DNA of 64,000 nt. Origin: Acanthosepion esculentum. Lineage: Eukaryota > Mollusca > Cephalopoda > Sepiida > Sepiidae. Numbering within the stretch: position 1 is the stretch's first letter; each line of letters begins with the position of its first letter. The translations under genes and the position numbers were made by a program. Positions 1-9,339 of this stretch are shown here, piece after piece. The notes below the pieces were generated by a model, which saw nothing but the letters and a program-made list of their open reading frames with translations, did not search any database and was not told the origin of the DNA. The DNA lies in the NCBI GenBank assembly GCA_964036315.1, contig OZ038500.1, positions 54,291,925 through 54,355,924 on the forward strand, in the 5' to 3' direction.

Positions 1-530
1 TGTTAAATTAGATGCTTCTACCATAGATAATTATAATCATTTCAGTGTATTAATTTTTATATTTTTTAAATTTTTTCTGATCTATTGTTTATTTTATTAT
101 ATCTTTAAGTCTAAATCTTAAATACAATCTTTCATATGAAACAAAGAATATAGTTTCAACAGAAAGCCTTTTTTAAGTCTTCCACAACCCTAATCGTGGC
201 AAAAAAATAGTGCAAAACTATCAGATTTCTTAAGGCAATATAACACATGCAGACAAATATCTACCCCGGAAGCGAAAGTCCAATGTCAGTTTTCATTTTT
301 TATTACTCGTCTTGTGATTTTTTTTTTTTTATATGCTTCGAGGCATGCCCAAAATCTTTCTCATCCTGCTTCCATTTGGTCAAAAGACCTACTAATATAC
401 AATAAATATTTTTAGTTTTATTATCAATATTATTATTATTACTTTTGTTTTCTTCATTACCCCATTTTATTTTATCAGCCTATTATATCTACATATAAGA
501 AGCATATGTGGACCATCTTTTTCACTATCA
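1..530. other. AT-rich DNA, no gene seen
   Basis: No coding, RNA or recognisable mobile signature is visible. There is a short T-run near 318-330 and an ATT-rich patch near 420-440. Confidence 0.5.
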
Positions 531-531
531 T

Positions 532-576
<45 letters not shown>

Positions 577-609
577 CTATATATATATCTATATCTATAT
601 ATATATATA

Positions 610-660
<51 letters not shown>
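531..660. repeat. Compound microsatellite (TG)n(TA)n(AC)n
   Basis: Runs of TG (about 542-570), TA with ATC interruptions (571-642) and AC (643-662). Related short arrays lie at 799-840 (TA), 1157-1197 (GT then TA), 1458-1485 (AAT), 2243-2268 (A) and 2430-2449 (CA). ORFs through these are low-complexity artefacts. Confidence 0.95.
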
Positions 661-661
<1 letters not shown>

Positions 662-663
<2 letters not shown>

Positions 664-794
664 GTGTAACCCGAATATAAAAGAGATTTTTCTCTGGTCC
701 CAAATTAGAGCCTGTGTTAATAAAACAAAATAGACCAAACCCGGATATAAGAGACTTCTTCTCCAGTCCCGACAACTCTCTTATATCCGGGTTA

Positions 795-799
<5 letters not shown>
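662..799. mobile_element. MITE, pogo/Tc1-mariner-like
   Basis: Ends are inverted copies starting CAGTGTAACCCG, with internal inverted copies of the ATATAAGAGA segment. The same family recurs intact at 52417-52586 with TA target duplications. This copy abuts a (CA)n array on the left and a (TA)n array on the right. It has no coding capacity. Confidence 0.75.
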
Positions 800-843
<44 letters not shown>

Positions 844-1155
844 TAGTGGAACCTCAGTTCACAAATTAATTCATCCCTGAAGGCTGTTTGTAACCCAAAA
901 CTATTTTTTAAATAGGAATCCATGTAGAGAAAAAGTCACAGTACAGTAAAATTGGAAAATAAAAGCACGTCACAACACACGAATGTATCCCAAAAAGCAG
1001 TCGACTCAGAAGTTATTCCATTTGTGTTAACTTGGTTCGGCAATGTTGTTCGAGAACCAAACTTTTGATTAATTGCCGAGGCATTTTCATCTCAAATTTT
1101 CTGTTTGAAAACTGATTTGTTCAAGATGTGAGATGTTCGAAAACTGAAGTTGCTC
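844..1155. mobile_element. Tigger/pogo-like MITE remnant
   Basis: The left end AGTGGAACCTCAGTTCAC followed by a 'CCTGAAGGCTGTTTGTAACCC' type sequence is typical of Tigger-like short elements. The right end (about 1100-1155) carries a degraded inverted copy. It is non-coding and flanked by TA arrays. Confidence 0.6.
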
Positions 1156-1197
<42 letters not shown>

Positions 1198-1206
<9 letters not shown>

Positions 1207-2480
1207 AATTAACGACATCAAGTGGTATTTCTTCAGCTTTTCTTGATTCACACACTTTACTCCCCTTATTTCTCTCTCTTTAAACATTTCTTTCTTTTAG
1301 CGCCAACCCTATGGTTTCTTTCGGCCTCTACCTTTTTCTTTTCCCCTTTGCTTTCATCTCAATCTCTTTTCGTTTTCTTTACTTCCTCCTAACTTGGTCT
1401 CTCAGAAAAACTTGTAGGCATTAAATAACCTTTGTGGGTTGATATGCCGTTAATTTCTAATAATAATAATAATAATAATAATAATCCTCCTAACTTGGCT
1501 CTCTCTGACTTTTCATCCTCTCACTCTCACTTTCACTCCTCCTTTAGCCCTCTTATCTCACTTTCCCTTCTCTTGGATTTTTATATTTCCATCATCTCCT
1601 TTGGTGTAATTGCCAAAAATGTCCAACAAATGGAATTGACAAAGTTTCCAATAAACAATAAGAAAAGAAAGAAAAAAAATGATACAAAGCAAACAATGTA
1701 TATGGAAGTCAAAACTAGGCAAGGCAAAAAGTTCATAAAGTAAAAATGGTGTTCCCACGCAAAAGGGATACAGTCAAGTGATTTTAGCGTTCTGTCTTCA
1801 AAACGCGAGAACAAAAATATGGCAGATGTGACCGAGAATTTGCCTATTTTTATTGGTTAGGAAGAAATTCCAGCATGCATCTGTAGGATTTGTCTATAAA
1901 TCTGTGGTGGTGGGGATGTTTATAGCAACCATTTCACAGATAGCAATCACCCCCACCCCGCCACTTGCTTCTCTTTCCTCCACTTCTTCCTTCCATTTGG
2001 GTTTATCATGCTTTCATCCTTTTCTTGGTTCACTCCTCCTCTTCCCCCTCTTGTTTCTGTTCTTTTACCCCTCTCCAATTCTTTCGTCATACTCTTCACT
2101 TCTAACTCCTTCTCCTATTCCCCATCCCCTTGGTTTCTCATTCTGCTTCCATCTTCCTTTTTCACAGTCCTCCCCTTCGTTCTGTCATAATCCCCTGCTT
2201 TTTTTTTTGTCTGCACTTCTCTTACTCCGTTTACATTGATTTTCGAAAAAAAAAAAAAAAAAAAAAAATCATTTTAATTGTTTCTCTATTTCGATTTTTT
2301 TCCCCCACCCTTTTTTCTGAGTTGTATTTTTCTTTCTCTTTGTGAACCTTCAATTAATATTAATAAAAAAAAAAATCCCAAGGGACAGGTGTCTCTTTTG
2401 TTAAGATCTCACACTAAAGTCTGTGTATTCACACACACACACACACAATATTATGTGCTTGTGTAAATACATGTTTACAT
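1198..2480. other. Pyrimidine-rich AT DNA, no gene seen
   Basis: Long C/T-rich tracts (1240-1420, 1490-1590, 1960-2220), an AAT microsatellite and a poly-A run. Open frames here follow the compositional bias and show no recognisable domain. Confidence 0.5.
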
Positions 2481-2484
2481 GTAT

Positions 2485-2728
2485 CCTATTATAATTGTGC
2501 TTGTCCTTCCCTTTGTTAGTTTGCACGACTGTTACACCCTGCCAACACCTCATAAATAATGGACTATTCTGCATTTTGATCACATAGAAAGAGGGGGAAA
2601 AGACATTGATTTCAATGAGAAAAAGAAAGAAAGAAATGAATATAGAAGTGGAAAAAGAGAATTGGGTTAAGCTGATAAGAACAGATACTACACTTTGATC
2701 TCAGCCAAAAAGTGATGGTGAATGCGAA
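2485..2728 (-). mobile_element. SINE with a U2 snRNA-derived head
   Basis: On the minus strand, about 2728-2668 matches the 5' end of U2 snRNA, including the stretch GATCAAAGTGTAGTATCTGT, which contains the branch-point-pairing GUAGUA, and then TTCTTATCAG. The match stops there and continues into an unrelated body (2665-2490). That body recurs at 15868-15960, 16178-16358 and 20795-21085, and the head recurs at 16838-16890. Sharing of both parts argues for a SINE family rather than a single U2 pseudogene. No Sm site is present, so this is not a functional U2 gene. Confidence 0.75.
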
Positions 2729-2759
2729 TTGTTCCTCACAATACATTAGGGAAACTTGC

Positions 2760-3130
2760 AAAAATTAAAAAAAACATATCTATAAACACAAAAGGGATCT
2801 TACACACAGCAATTCAAAAATTAAAAAAAACATATCTATAAACACAAAAGGGATCTTACACACAGCAATTCAAAAATTAAAAAAAACATATCTATAAACA
2901 CAAAAGGGATCTTACACACAGCAATTCAAAAATTAAAAAAAACATATCTATAAACACAAAAGGGATCTTGCACACAGCAATTCAAAAATTAAAAAAAACA
3001 TATCTATAAACACAAAAGGGATCTTACACACAGCAATTCAAAAATTAAAAAAAACATATCTATAAACACAAAAGGGATCTTACACACAGCAATTCAAAAA
3101 TTCAAAAAAACATATCTATAAACACAAAAG
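2760..3130. repeat. 56-bp tandem array, about 6.5 copies
   Basis: The marker CATATCTATAAACACAAAAG recurs at 2775, 2831, 2887, 2943, 2999, 3055 and 3111, an exact 56-bp period with very few substitutions. Near identity suggests recent expansion or active homogenisation. There are no spacers, so it is not a CRISPR array. Confidence 0.95.
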
Positions 3131-3280
3131 CATTAGTTACACATACATAGAAATAAACCACAACTAAGGCTATATTTTTATTTAACTTTTTCAAATTTTT
3201 TAAAAGACTGATTTCAGTATGGGATTTTTCATCAACACATGTACAAACGTTTGCAGTTCATAATTATATATCTTAAATGA

Positions 3281-3362
3281 AGAATAAACAGATAAATACT
3301 TTCGTTAATTTATGTAAAGTTTCGTTTTTTTAATTAAAAATGTATTTATCTGTTTATTCTTT
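3281..3362. repeat. Inverted repeat, 20-bp arms
   Basis: AAGAATAAACAGATAAATAC at 3281 is repeated in perfect inverted form at 3343-3362, with a loop of about 42 bp. This is hairpin or small fold-back element structure. Confidence 0.8.
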
Positions 3363-3384
3363 ATTTTTTTTTTATTTTTGCTTT

Positions 3385-4445
3385 TTAATCAAGTTCACCC
3401 CATGCAAGGCAATAAAGCCACTAAGAAACAAAGAGTTACTGGGTGTAGAAGAATTTGAAAACAGAAACATTGCTAAGGAGCGAGAACAAAAGAATAATAA
3501 TCAGAAGAGCAGTAGATAGCAATTGACATTGCATTTAAATTATTTCCATGTATTATTTCAAGAAAAGACACAGGGATGCAACTTTACAGTGGTGTGAAAG
3601 TGACTGAAACTTAGATGACAGATCGGGTCCAGTAATATTGCTGATTCTTTTTTGGATTTTATCAAGGAGCTCTAGATAAATAGCAGGAGCAGCTGAGCAT
3701 ATGTGACAGTAATAATCTAAGCATGTACAAATGGTGGACTTATATGTATAATATAGATTCTGGAGAGAATAATTGTCTAGCATGACACAGTGAACCAACT
3801 TACTTAGCAGCTGACCTAGCAATGGATTCAATATAGTCTTTCCACTTCATGTCAGTTGAGAACGTTAGCCTGAGAAGGCGCAAAAACCTCTTGGAGGTTA
3901 GCATCAGCCATGCTGATGGAAAACAAAAAGGGTTCTCTCAGATGGTTAATAGAGTGCAATTTAGTTTTGGAGGCATTAAAATTAACAAGCCATTCTTTGT
4001 CCTAGTTAACAACTGACTGATGGCAGTTTTGGACATCAGCAGCCAATTTGCCCTTATTGAATTGATCAGATTTACTATCAAGAGAGGAGTAAATGGTTGT
4101 GTCATCAGTGTAGATACTAAGCTGAGAGCTGATGCTATCAGGAAGGTCATTAATAAAAATTACAAAGTAGGTCCAGAGATAGAGCCCTGGGGGGTCACCT
4201 GCATTAGAATGAAAGGAGCTAGAGGTATGGCCATGCAGGATAATTCTCATTTCACGGTTTGATAAGAAAGACTGGATCTGTTTAAAAATTTGCCTGCAGA
4301 GTTACTGTAACTACTTTTCAGCTTGTGGAGAAAACCTGTATGCCAAACCCTGTTGAAAGCTTTCAAGATGTCTAAGGCTACAGCCTAAGCTGCACTTAAA
4401 AGATACATTCTTCTTTGCACTCCATCAAATAAATAAATGTTTTCA
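3385..4445 (-). mobile_element. CR1/L2-type LINE fragment, reverse transcriptase C-terminal half
   Basis: Minus-strand reading gives, in order, an RT block like ALDILKAFNRVWH (about 4385-4340), a degraded GxxxG...PQGS block, FINDLPDSISSQLSIYTDDT (about 4175-4110; the catalytic YADD is mutated to YTDD), then the thumb and C-terminal HICSAAPA...LDKIQKRI (about 3700-3640). The 3' end is a T-rich tail near 3385. Frameshifts and stops show it is dead. The same family recurs at 5668-6235, 26555-28200, 51475-53260 and 59540-60070. Confidence 0.8.
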
Positions 4446-4458
4446 TCTGCCAAACAAC

Positions 4459-4880
4459 TTGAGGAGCGTGGAACCACCTCTTAATTGCTGGTGTTCCCAG
4501 GTCCACCCTGACTCGGTGTGGTAGCACCTGTTAGGGTCCCAGCTATGGGCAAATAGTTAACACCCAAACTTGTGTAAAAATAGTTTTTAATACCAGAAAT
4601 ACTTAGTAATAAAAAAAATTATTACTAGCAATAATTTTTGAAGGAAAAATTATTATCAGCAATGCTAAAAAAAAAGAAGAAAAATACCAGTAATACAAAC
4701 AGCTATACATTCTTAAGAAGTTGGATTGTACTCAAAAATATGAGTAATTGAAAAATGCTTCAAATGTATATATGTATATATACACACCTTTTTTTTTAAC
4801 CAAACTATTGCTATGAATCTATTTAAAAAAATTTAAGACCAACTGAGGTTGATATGCCATAAAACAAAACAACCAACTGC
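4459..4880 (+). repeat. Dispersed repeat (GCGTGGAACCAC family), copy 1
   Basis: About 100 bp at 4459-4560 closely matches 18241-18345 (GTGGAACCAC, TTAATTGCTGGTGTTCCCAG, GGTAGCACCTGTT, CCAGCTATGGGCAAATAG). Both copies run into AT-rich ATTATTA/CAG repeats and end with a GGTTGATATGC / GGTCGATATGC motif. This copy lacks the expanded minisatellites of copy 2. Element class is unknown. Confidence 0.65.
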
Positions 4881-5667
4881 CAAACAACTAAGGCCAATAA
4901 TTCTTTAAAAATCAGGGATTGATTTGACACTATTAATATGTATATATTATTAAAGATTATAAGAAGGAAATTTGTTTCATTCTTTTAGTCGATTTTTTTA
5001 ATGTATGTACAAGAGAGTGTCTGTTTACATCCAAAGAATGTAAATGTTTGTGATCGAATACTTTCAGCTACAGTTCTGGCCATTTCCAAGGTCAGGGAAA
5101 AAACTAGATTTATTTTTTCCCGCTTCCAAAATTTTTAAAGACATTTTAAACTTACCATGTTATGCTTTATGAAACTCTAATGCATGAGCGAAATTCTTGA
5201 CTGGGTCAAATGTATCTATCAATTATAAAATACATTTAAAATTTCAATCCCAAACTAAAGATCTTTTTTTAATTTTTTATTTGATGATAAGGGCTACAAA
5301 CACCTAATGCCTGCCTTTTTGTATAATTAATGTTGTAGTGAGTAACTGAATGACAAAATTAAAATATTCTATATAACAGGTTTCATCCTTTGAAAAGACT
5401 TCTTCAGATTAGATAATGTTTTTATTGATGAAATCATGTAAGGAAGAGAACAAAATACAAACAGTTATAATTATACATCAAGAGAAATGCTGATGATGCT
5501 TAATTTTAAATTTAAATTTTAAATTCTTGGTGACTGATGTCTCTTTGCCTATCGTCCGGTTTACACTTCTCCTCAGTCTTTTGAACAGGGACAGAAGTTT
5601 ATCCCTTGTTTCCTGTTTATTTTTGGGCTTCTGCTTCATACTGAAATCTACTTCAAACTTATACTAT
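4881..5667. other. AT-rich DNA, nothing recognised
   Basis: No ORF with a recognisable domain. Weak microsatellite TATATG near 4770-4790 lies just upstream. No tetraspanin membrane exon was found here. Confidence 0.45.
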
Positions 5668-6235
5668 AGTCTTTCCACTTCATGCCAGTCGAGAATGTTG
5701 CCTGAGAAGGTGCAATGAATCACTCTTGGAGGTTAGCATCAGCCATGCTGATGGAAGACAAAAAGGGTTCACTCAGATGATTAATAGTTTCTGCTTAAAC
5801 TCTGAAATTTTATTTGCTATTTAATTTAATTTTTTTTTTTATTTATGTTTTTTCCAATAGGCAGTACAAGATTGGTGGCAATGTCTCATTATTTTACAAC
5901 TGAAATGGCTCATTATTTTACAACTGAAATGGCACATTATTTTACAACTGAAATGGCTAGATGTAACAGTAAGGTCTATGCTAACAGTTTCTTCCCTTGT
6001 GCTCCTCACTAGTGGAACTCTCTTCTGGGTTCTTGATTACCACTTTGCTCTTCAAAAATTTAAATGCAATGTCAGTTGTTATCTTTTGTCTTATTAATTT
6101 ATGTTTTTTTTTTTTTATTGTTCCCTTTCCTTAATAATGTTTTCTTTTTCTCATATTCTCTAACACCTGGTAACCCCTTGCGTCTTAGTGGCTTCATTGC
6201 CTTGCTTGGGGTGAAATGATTAAAAAAAGTAGATA
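5668..6235. mobile_element. Two LINE fragments in opposite orientation
   Basis: 5668-5790 is a minus-strand piece nearly matching 3836-3960. 5850-6235 is the 3' end of the same LINE on the plus strand, ending GGGGTGAAATGATTAAAAAAA. A 27-bp segment, GGCTCATTATTTTACAACTG plus flank, is present three times at 5880-5957. The pair sits just upstream of the first tetraspanin exon in the window. Confidence 0.7.
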
Positions 6236-6336
6236 AACATTTATTGTAGAAACATATAAATGATTTTACTGTTGAAAAGCTACTGTCAATGAATGTTATA
6301 TGTATAATATTTATTTTCTCTTTATTTCTTGTTCAG

Positions 6337-6435
6337 ATCCAAATGTCCCTAAGTTCCTCGGAGTTGAAGACATCAATTATAGAATATGACTCCAACGCGA
6401 GTGTACAGAAATCTATGGATAGACTGCAGACTGCG
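6337..6435 (+). CDS. TSPAN15: TSPAN15-like tetraspanin, exon encoding start of large extracellular loop
   Basis: Exon of 33 codons between a TTCTTGTTCAG acceptor and a GCG|GTAAGA donor, phase 0 at both ends. It encodes a soluble helical stretch with an N-glycosylation sequon (SNAS) and ends in ...MDRLQTA, which runs directly into WQCCG of the exon at 8986. This matches the region between membrane segment 3 and the CCG motif in tetraspanins. Tetraspanins are four-pass membrane proteins that organise partner proteins; TSPAN15 belongs to the TspanC8 group, which steers maturation and trafficking of the ADAM10 sheddase. Exons for segments 1-3 were looked for in 1-6336 and not found, so the gene starts outside the window. 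All five exons are intact, suggesting a live gene. Confidence 0.8.
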
Positions 6436-7300
6436 GTAAGATTATTATCATGTCTTTGTTTTTTGTCTCTTGGTTTTTGTCGTATAGGGGTCTTGGCAAA
6501 GATCATCCTTCTTTGAACATTGTGAACTGGTGTTACAGAATCACAAAGAAAGAACTGTACCAAATAAGAGAAACCGCATCACTTGAGGACTTCCAACAGA
6601 AATAACAATGAAAATGGATAGAACATGTAACTCAAAGAGAAAATAATGACATAATCAAGATGTTGGCTTTCCACACTACTTCAAACAAAAGGTTAGGAAG
6701 GAAACCCCCATCAGTATTGTAAAAAGCAATGACAGTTACTAGACTTGATAAACCTATTTTCCTGAAAATTTGATTTAAAAAAGAAAGATTTTATGAATTT
6801 CAACCAAAGGCAGTATTGGCTGCTCAGTCAGTGAACACCCTCTATATCTCACCCCCCCCCCCGATCCGCTCACGATCCGCTCCTGCAATGTAATTTCTGC
6901 CCTTTTCCCTGAATCCTATATATTGATTGAACACATGACCACTAGATAAAATGCAAGTGTTTCAAAGTTGGAATTTTAAAGTATTTAATATTGTGTCTGC
7001 TCTTTCCTTCTGTGGGTTTTAATTCTATGCTCGGCCTACTGATGAGATTATCAGAGCCTGACATGATTCTGCCAAATATCGTTTGAGGAACAAATAATAC
7101 CAAGAGTCATAAAAAAATACGGCACTCTTGTACGAGGCTGCTGTCGGACTGCAGAAAATGCCAGATGACAGAAATCACCTCTATGTAAACATAGACTCGC
7201 CAGCTCATTCAACATTTTGCTGTGTTAGGAAAAGGGTAGAACAAAGCTTAAAACTGGAAATAAAATAATCATTAACTCTTCCAAGCAAGGTTTTTATTGT
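6436..7300. other. Tetraspanin intron, unclassified sequence
   Basis: Contains a C-run near 6851-6862 and otherwise unrecognised AT-rich sequence. No competing ORF. Confidence 0.5.
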
Positions 7301-7304
7301 TTCA

Positions 7305-7870
7305 TGCAATACTGTTGTAGCATACCTATGGACGATAATGGGTATGTCCTCATTCACATAGAGTAGTTAGTACTGTATGTTGGTCTGCATTTGGAGATTT
7401 GTCTCCAGCTGTGCTGGTCAAGCCTTTGGGCAGAGATCATCCCCAGACGAGGCTTTGTAGAAGGGCAGTGTCTCGTCTTGGGAAACAGCTACCTGACCCC
7501 ATTTCATACGGGGTCTACTGGGAATTTTTGGCCAAGCCTACGGGCTCGGATACCCCACATTATATTCGGCCTCAGGCCTCATCTGACCGCGTGTGACAAT
7601 TGGTAGATATCCCACAGTTGGAGATTCATTGTGGAATTCACTTGACTCACTTTTAGCAGTTGACTACTACTTCAGGCCTATCAGACTTTTTTGTATTTAT
7701 GTTGCTGTAGCATACCTATGGATAATAATGGGTATGTCCCCATTGACATAAATACAGTAGTAAATACTGTATGTTGGTTTGCAGTTGGAGATTCATTGTA
7801 GAATTCAGTTGACTCACTTCTAGCAGTTGACTACTACTTCTACATGCTGCTGGTGAATCTTATATATGTT
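7305..7870 (+). repeat. Local tandem duplication, one unit carrying a SINE
   Basis: Unit A (7311-7690) and unit B (7700-7850) share TAGCATACCTATGGA, AATGGGTATGTCC, ACTGTATGTTGGT, GGAGATTCATTGT and TTGACTACTACTTC in the same order. Unit A is interrupted at TTGGAGATT by the SINE at 7400-7613, while unit B preserves the empty site. Confidence 0.85.
7400..7613 (+). mobile_element. Structured SINE, copy 1, with target duplication
   Basis: The insert is bounded by GCATTTGGAGATT (7387-7399) and ACAGTTGGAGATT (7614-7626), a target-site duplication confirmed by the empty site in unit B. The sequence is clearly homologous to 22099-22325: AGACGAGGC...AAGGGCAG.GTCTCGT, then TACGGG...C, then AGCCTACGGGCT. 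It forms hairpins such as GACGAG/CTCGTC and AGCC-TACG-GGCT. An A-box-like start is possible, but the source RNA is not identified. Confidence 0.75.
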
Positions 7871-8059
7871 GTTTTTGTCCTAAGTATTATCGTTCATTGT
7901 CAACCTTCATGTGATTATTCTATTCAGTAACCTTCCCGAAGTTACAACAAATACATAGGCTAAAAACAGCCTTAAACCAAAAAATAATATATACTTACTA
8001 TTCTCAGTGGTAAATATGCAGCTATATATAAGAAATCAGCAAGATCTTCTTTCTTTCTT

Positions 8060-8600
8060 ATTATGTGCCATGTCCTTTCAGAACGTGGGCGATCATGGCT
8101 CTCCACCTCCCTCTATCCCTTGCAGCTCTCAACAAGTTTCTTCCTTCTGCTACCTCCCACAGACCACGTTAAAATCATCCACTTGGTTAAGTCTGCTAGG
8201 TATGTCATGCATTGTTTTCCCGTGTCTCTCTTTCCCTCTATTCGACCCGTGAGTATCAGATTCTCCAGGCTGTCCTTCCTCATTATGTCTCCCAGAAACT
8301 TCAGCTGCCTCTTCCTGATGTTAAGTATAAGCCTCCTCCTTGTTTGCAACCTCTCTAAGAGTTTATCGTTGCTCACACGCTTGGTCCATGATATCCTTAG
8401 CATTGTTCTGTAGAACCACATCACTATCGCCTCGAGTCTCTTCTTCATCTTTGAGGAAATCATCCAGCATTCACTGCGATAAAGGAGGACAGATGTTGCA
8501 TAACTGCTAAGTATTATTTTCTTTATCGTATAACCAAAACACTCTGCTGCTGTTGGCTGCTGCAGAAAGTTGTAAGCAACTTGTGGTACTGCCCTCATAG
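8060..8600 (-). mobile_element. RTE-type endonuclease/reverse-transcriptase LINE, C-terminal fragment
   Basis: The minus strand encodes LLYRSECWMIS, KRLEAIVMWFYRTMLRISWT, RQLKFLGDIMRKDSLE and LTGRIEGKRDTGKQ in order. This is the characteristic C-terminal segment of these LINE polyproteins (usually LLYGCETW, EMWCYRRMLRISW, GHIMR, L.G.IEGKR). It runs open for 161 codons but is only the tail of the protein. Shorter, more decayed relatives lie at 25670-26020 and 62095-62460. Confidence 0.85.
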
Positions 8601-8619
8601 CCGCTCAGTGAACTAATAG

Positions 8620-8985
8620 CGAATGTTTAAAAAAAAAAAAGTGCCAAACCGTATGGAATGCCATGGAATAAAGAGGTCAGGCTCTATATGGTTTTGATTG
8701 TGTAACATGTAGCAGAAACATACCAAACATTTTTAATGGATATTTAAAAAAAATAATGTTTGTTGTGCTTTTGCGGGTCACCTAAAATTATCAGGTGGAC
8801 CATAGTTTGTCCATCTCTGGTCTATGTATTAGCTGTGTGCAAAAGTTTCTATCAACCTCTCTTATATTATTATTTTTTTAATTTATTTATTTTTTTTTTT
8901 TCAAATAAAAAGTTTTGACAACTTTTGTACATACCTGATGTAGGCTTAGTTTCTTCATTGTTCTTGTATTACTTTTTGTTTTCAG
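8620..8985. other. Intron with possible hAT remnant
   Basis: GCGGGTCACCTAAAATTATC followed by GGACCATAGTTTGTCCATC near 8773-8820 resembles the terminal part of hAT-type short elements. Only one end is visible. The rest is AT-rich. Confidence 0.3.
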
Positions 8986-9102
8986 TGGCAGTGTTGTGGC
9001 TTTGATTCTTACCAAGATTACGAATTCAACAATCTATTTAAATGCAGTGCTAAAGGAGAGAGAGCTTGTGGTGTACCCCCATCTTGCTGTATTACAACTG
9101 AG
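8986..9102 (+). CDS. TSPAN15: TSPAN15-like tetraspanin, CCG-motif exon
   Basis: 39 codons between TTTTGTTTTCAG and GAG|GTATGT, phase 0. It encodes WQCCGFDSYQDYEF, then FKCSAKGERACGVPPSCC and ITTE. The CCG motif, the two single cysteines and the PxSCC block are five of the diagnostic extracellular-loop features. The spacing CSAKGERACGVP closely resembles the C-S-A-x-G-x-x-A-C-G-V-P pattern of TSPAN15, more so than TSPAN5, 14 or 33, which have a longer spacer. This is the strongest evidence for the family call. Confidence 0.85.
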
Positions 9103-9339
9103 GTATGTAAATCACTTTGACCTGATATTATACATTGGAGCCTACCAAACTTCATCATGTTGTGCATTTTGTGACTTAGGAAAAAGCATGAATCCATTTC
9201 TTCCTGTTACGAGTAGTAGCCGTAGATGTTCTACGTACTCTGACTCAAAGTTGCCCGTGAGCTATAGTTATAGCTCTCTTTATGCTAATTACCTATTAGC
9301 TAAACTAATCCCATTACATCTTCCTGAATTTTTTGGGTT

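Noticed and set aside
1432..2345. Several plus-strand ORFs of 60-128 codons
   Set aside because: Ser/Phe/Leu/Pro-rich frames follow pyrimidine-rich DNA, overlap each other, and show no domain or splice signals of note.
2668..2728. Functional U2 snRNA gene
   Set aside because: Homology stops after about 55 nt; there is no Sm site or 3' stem-loops, and the same truncated head recurs with the same body.
2760..3130. CRISPR-like regular repeats
   Set aside because: Contiguous tandem copies without spacers in an animal genome, so an ordinary satellite.
1..6336. Upstream tetraspanin exons (TM1-TM3)
   Set aside because: No splice-bounded hydrophobic frame with tetraspanin motifs was found by eye.
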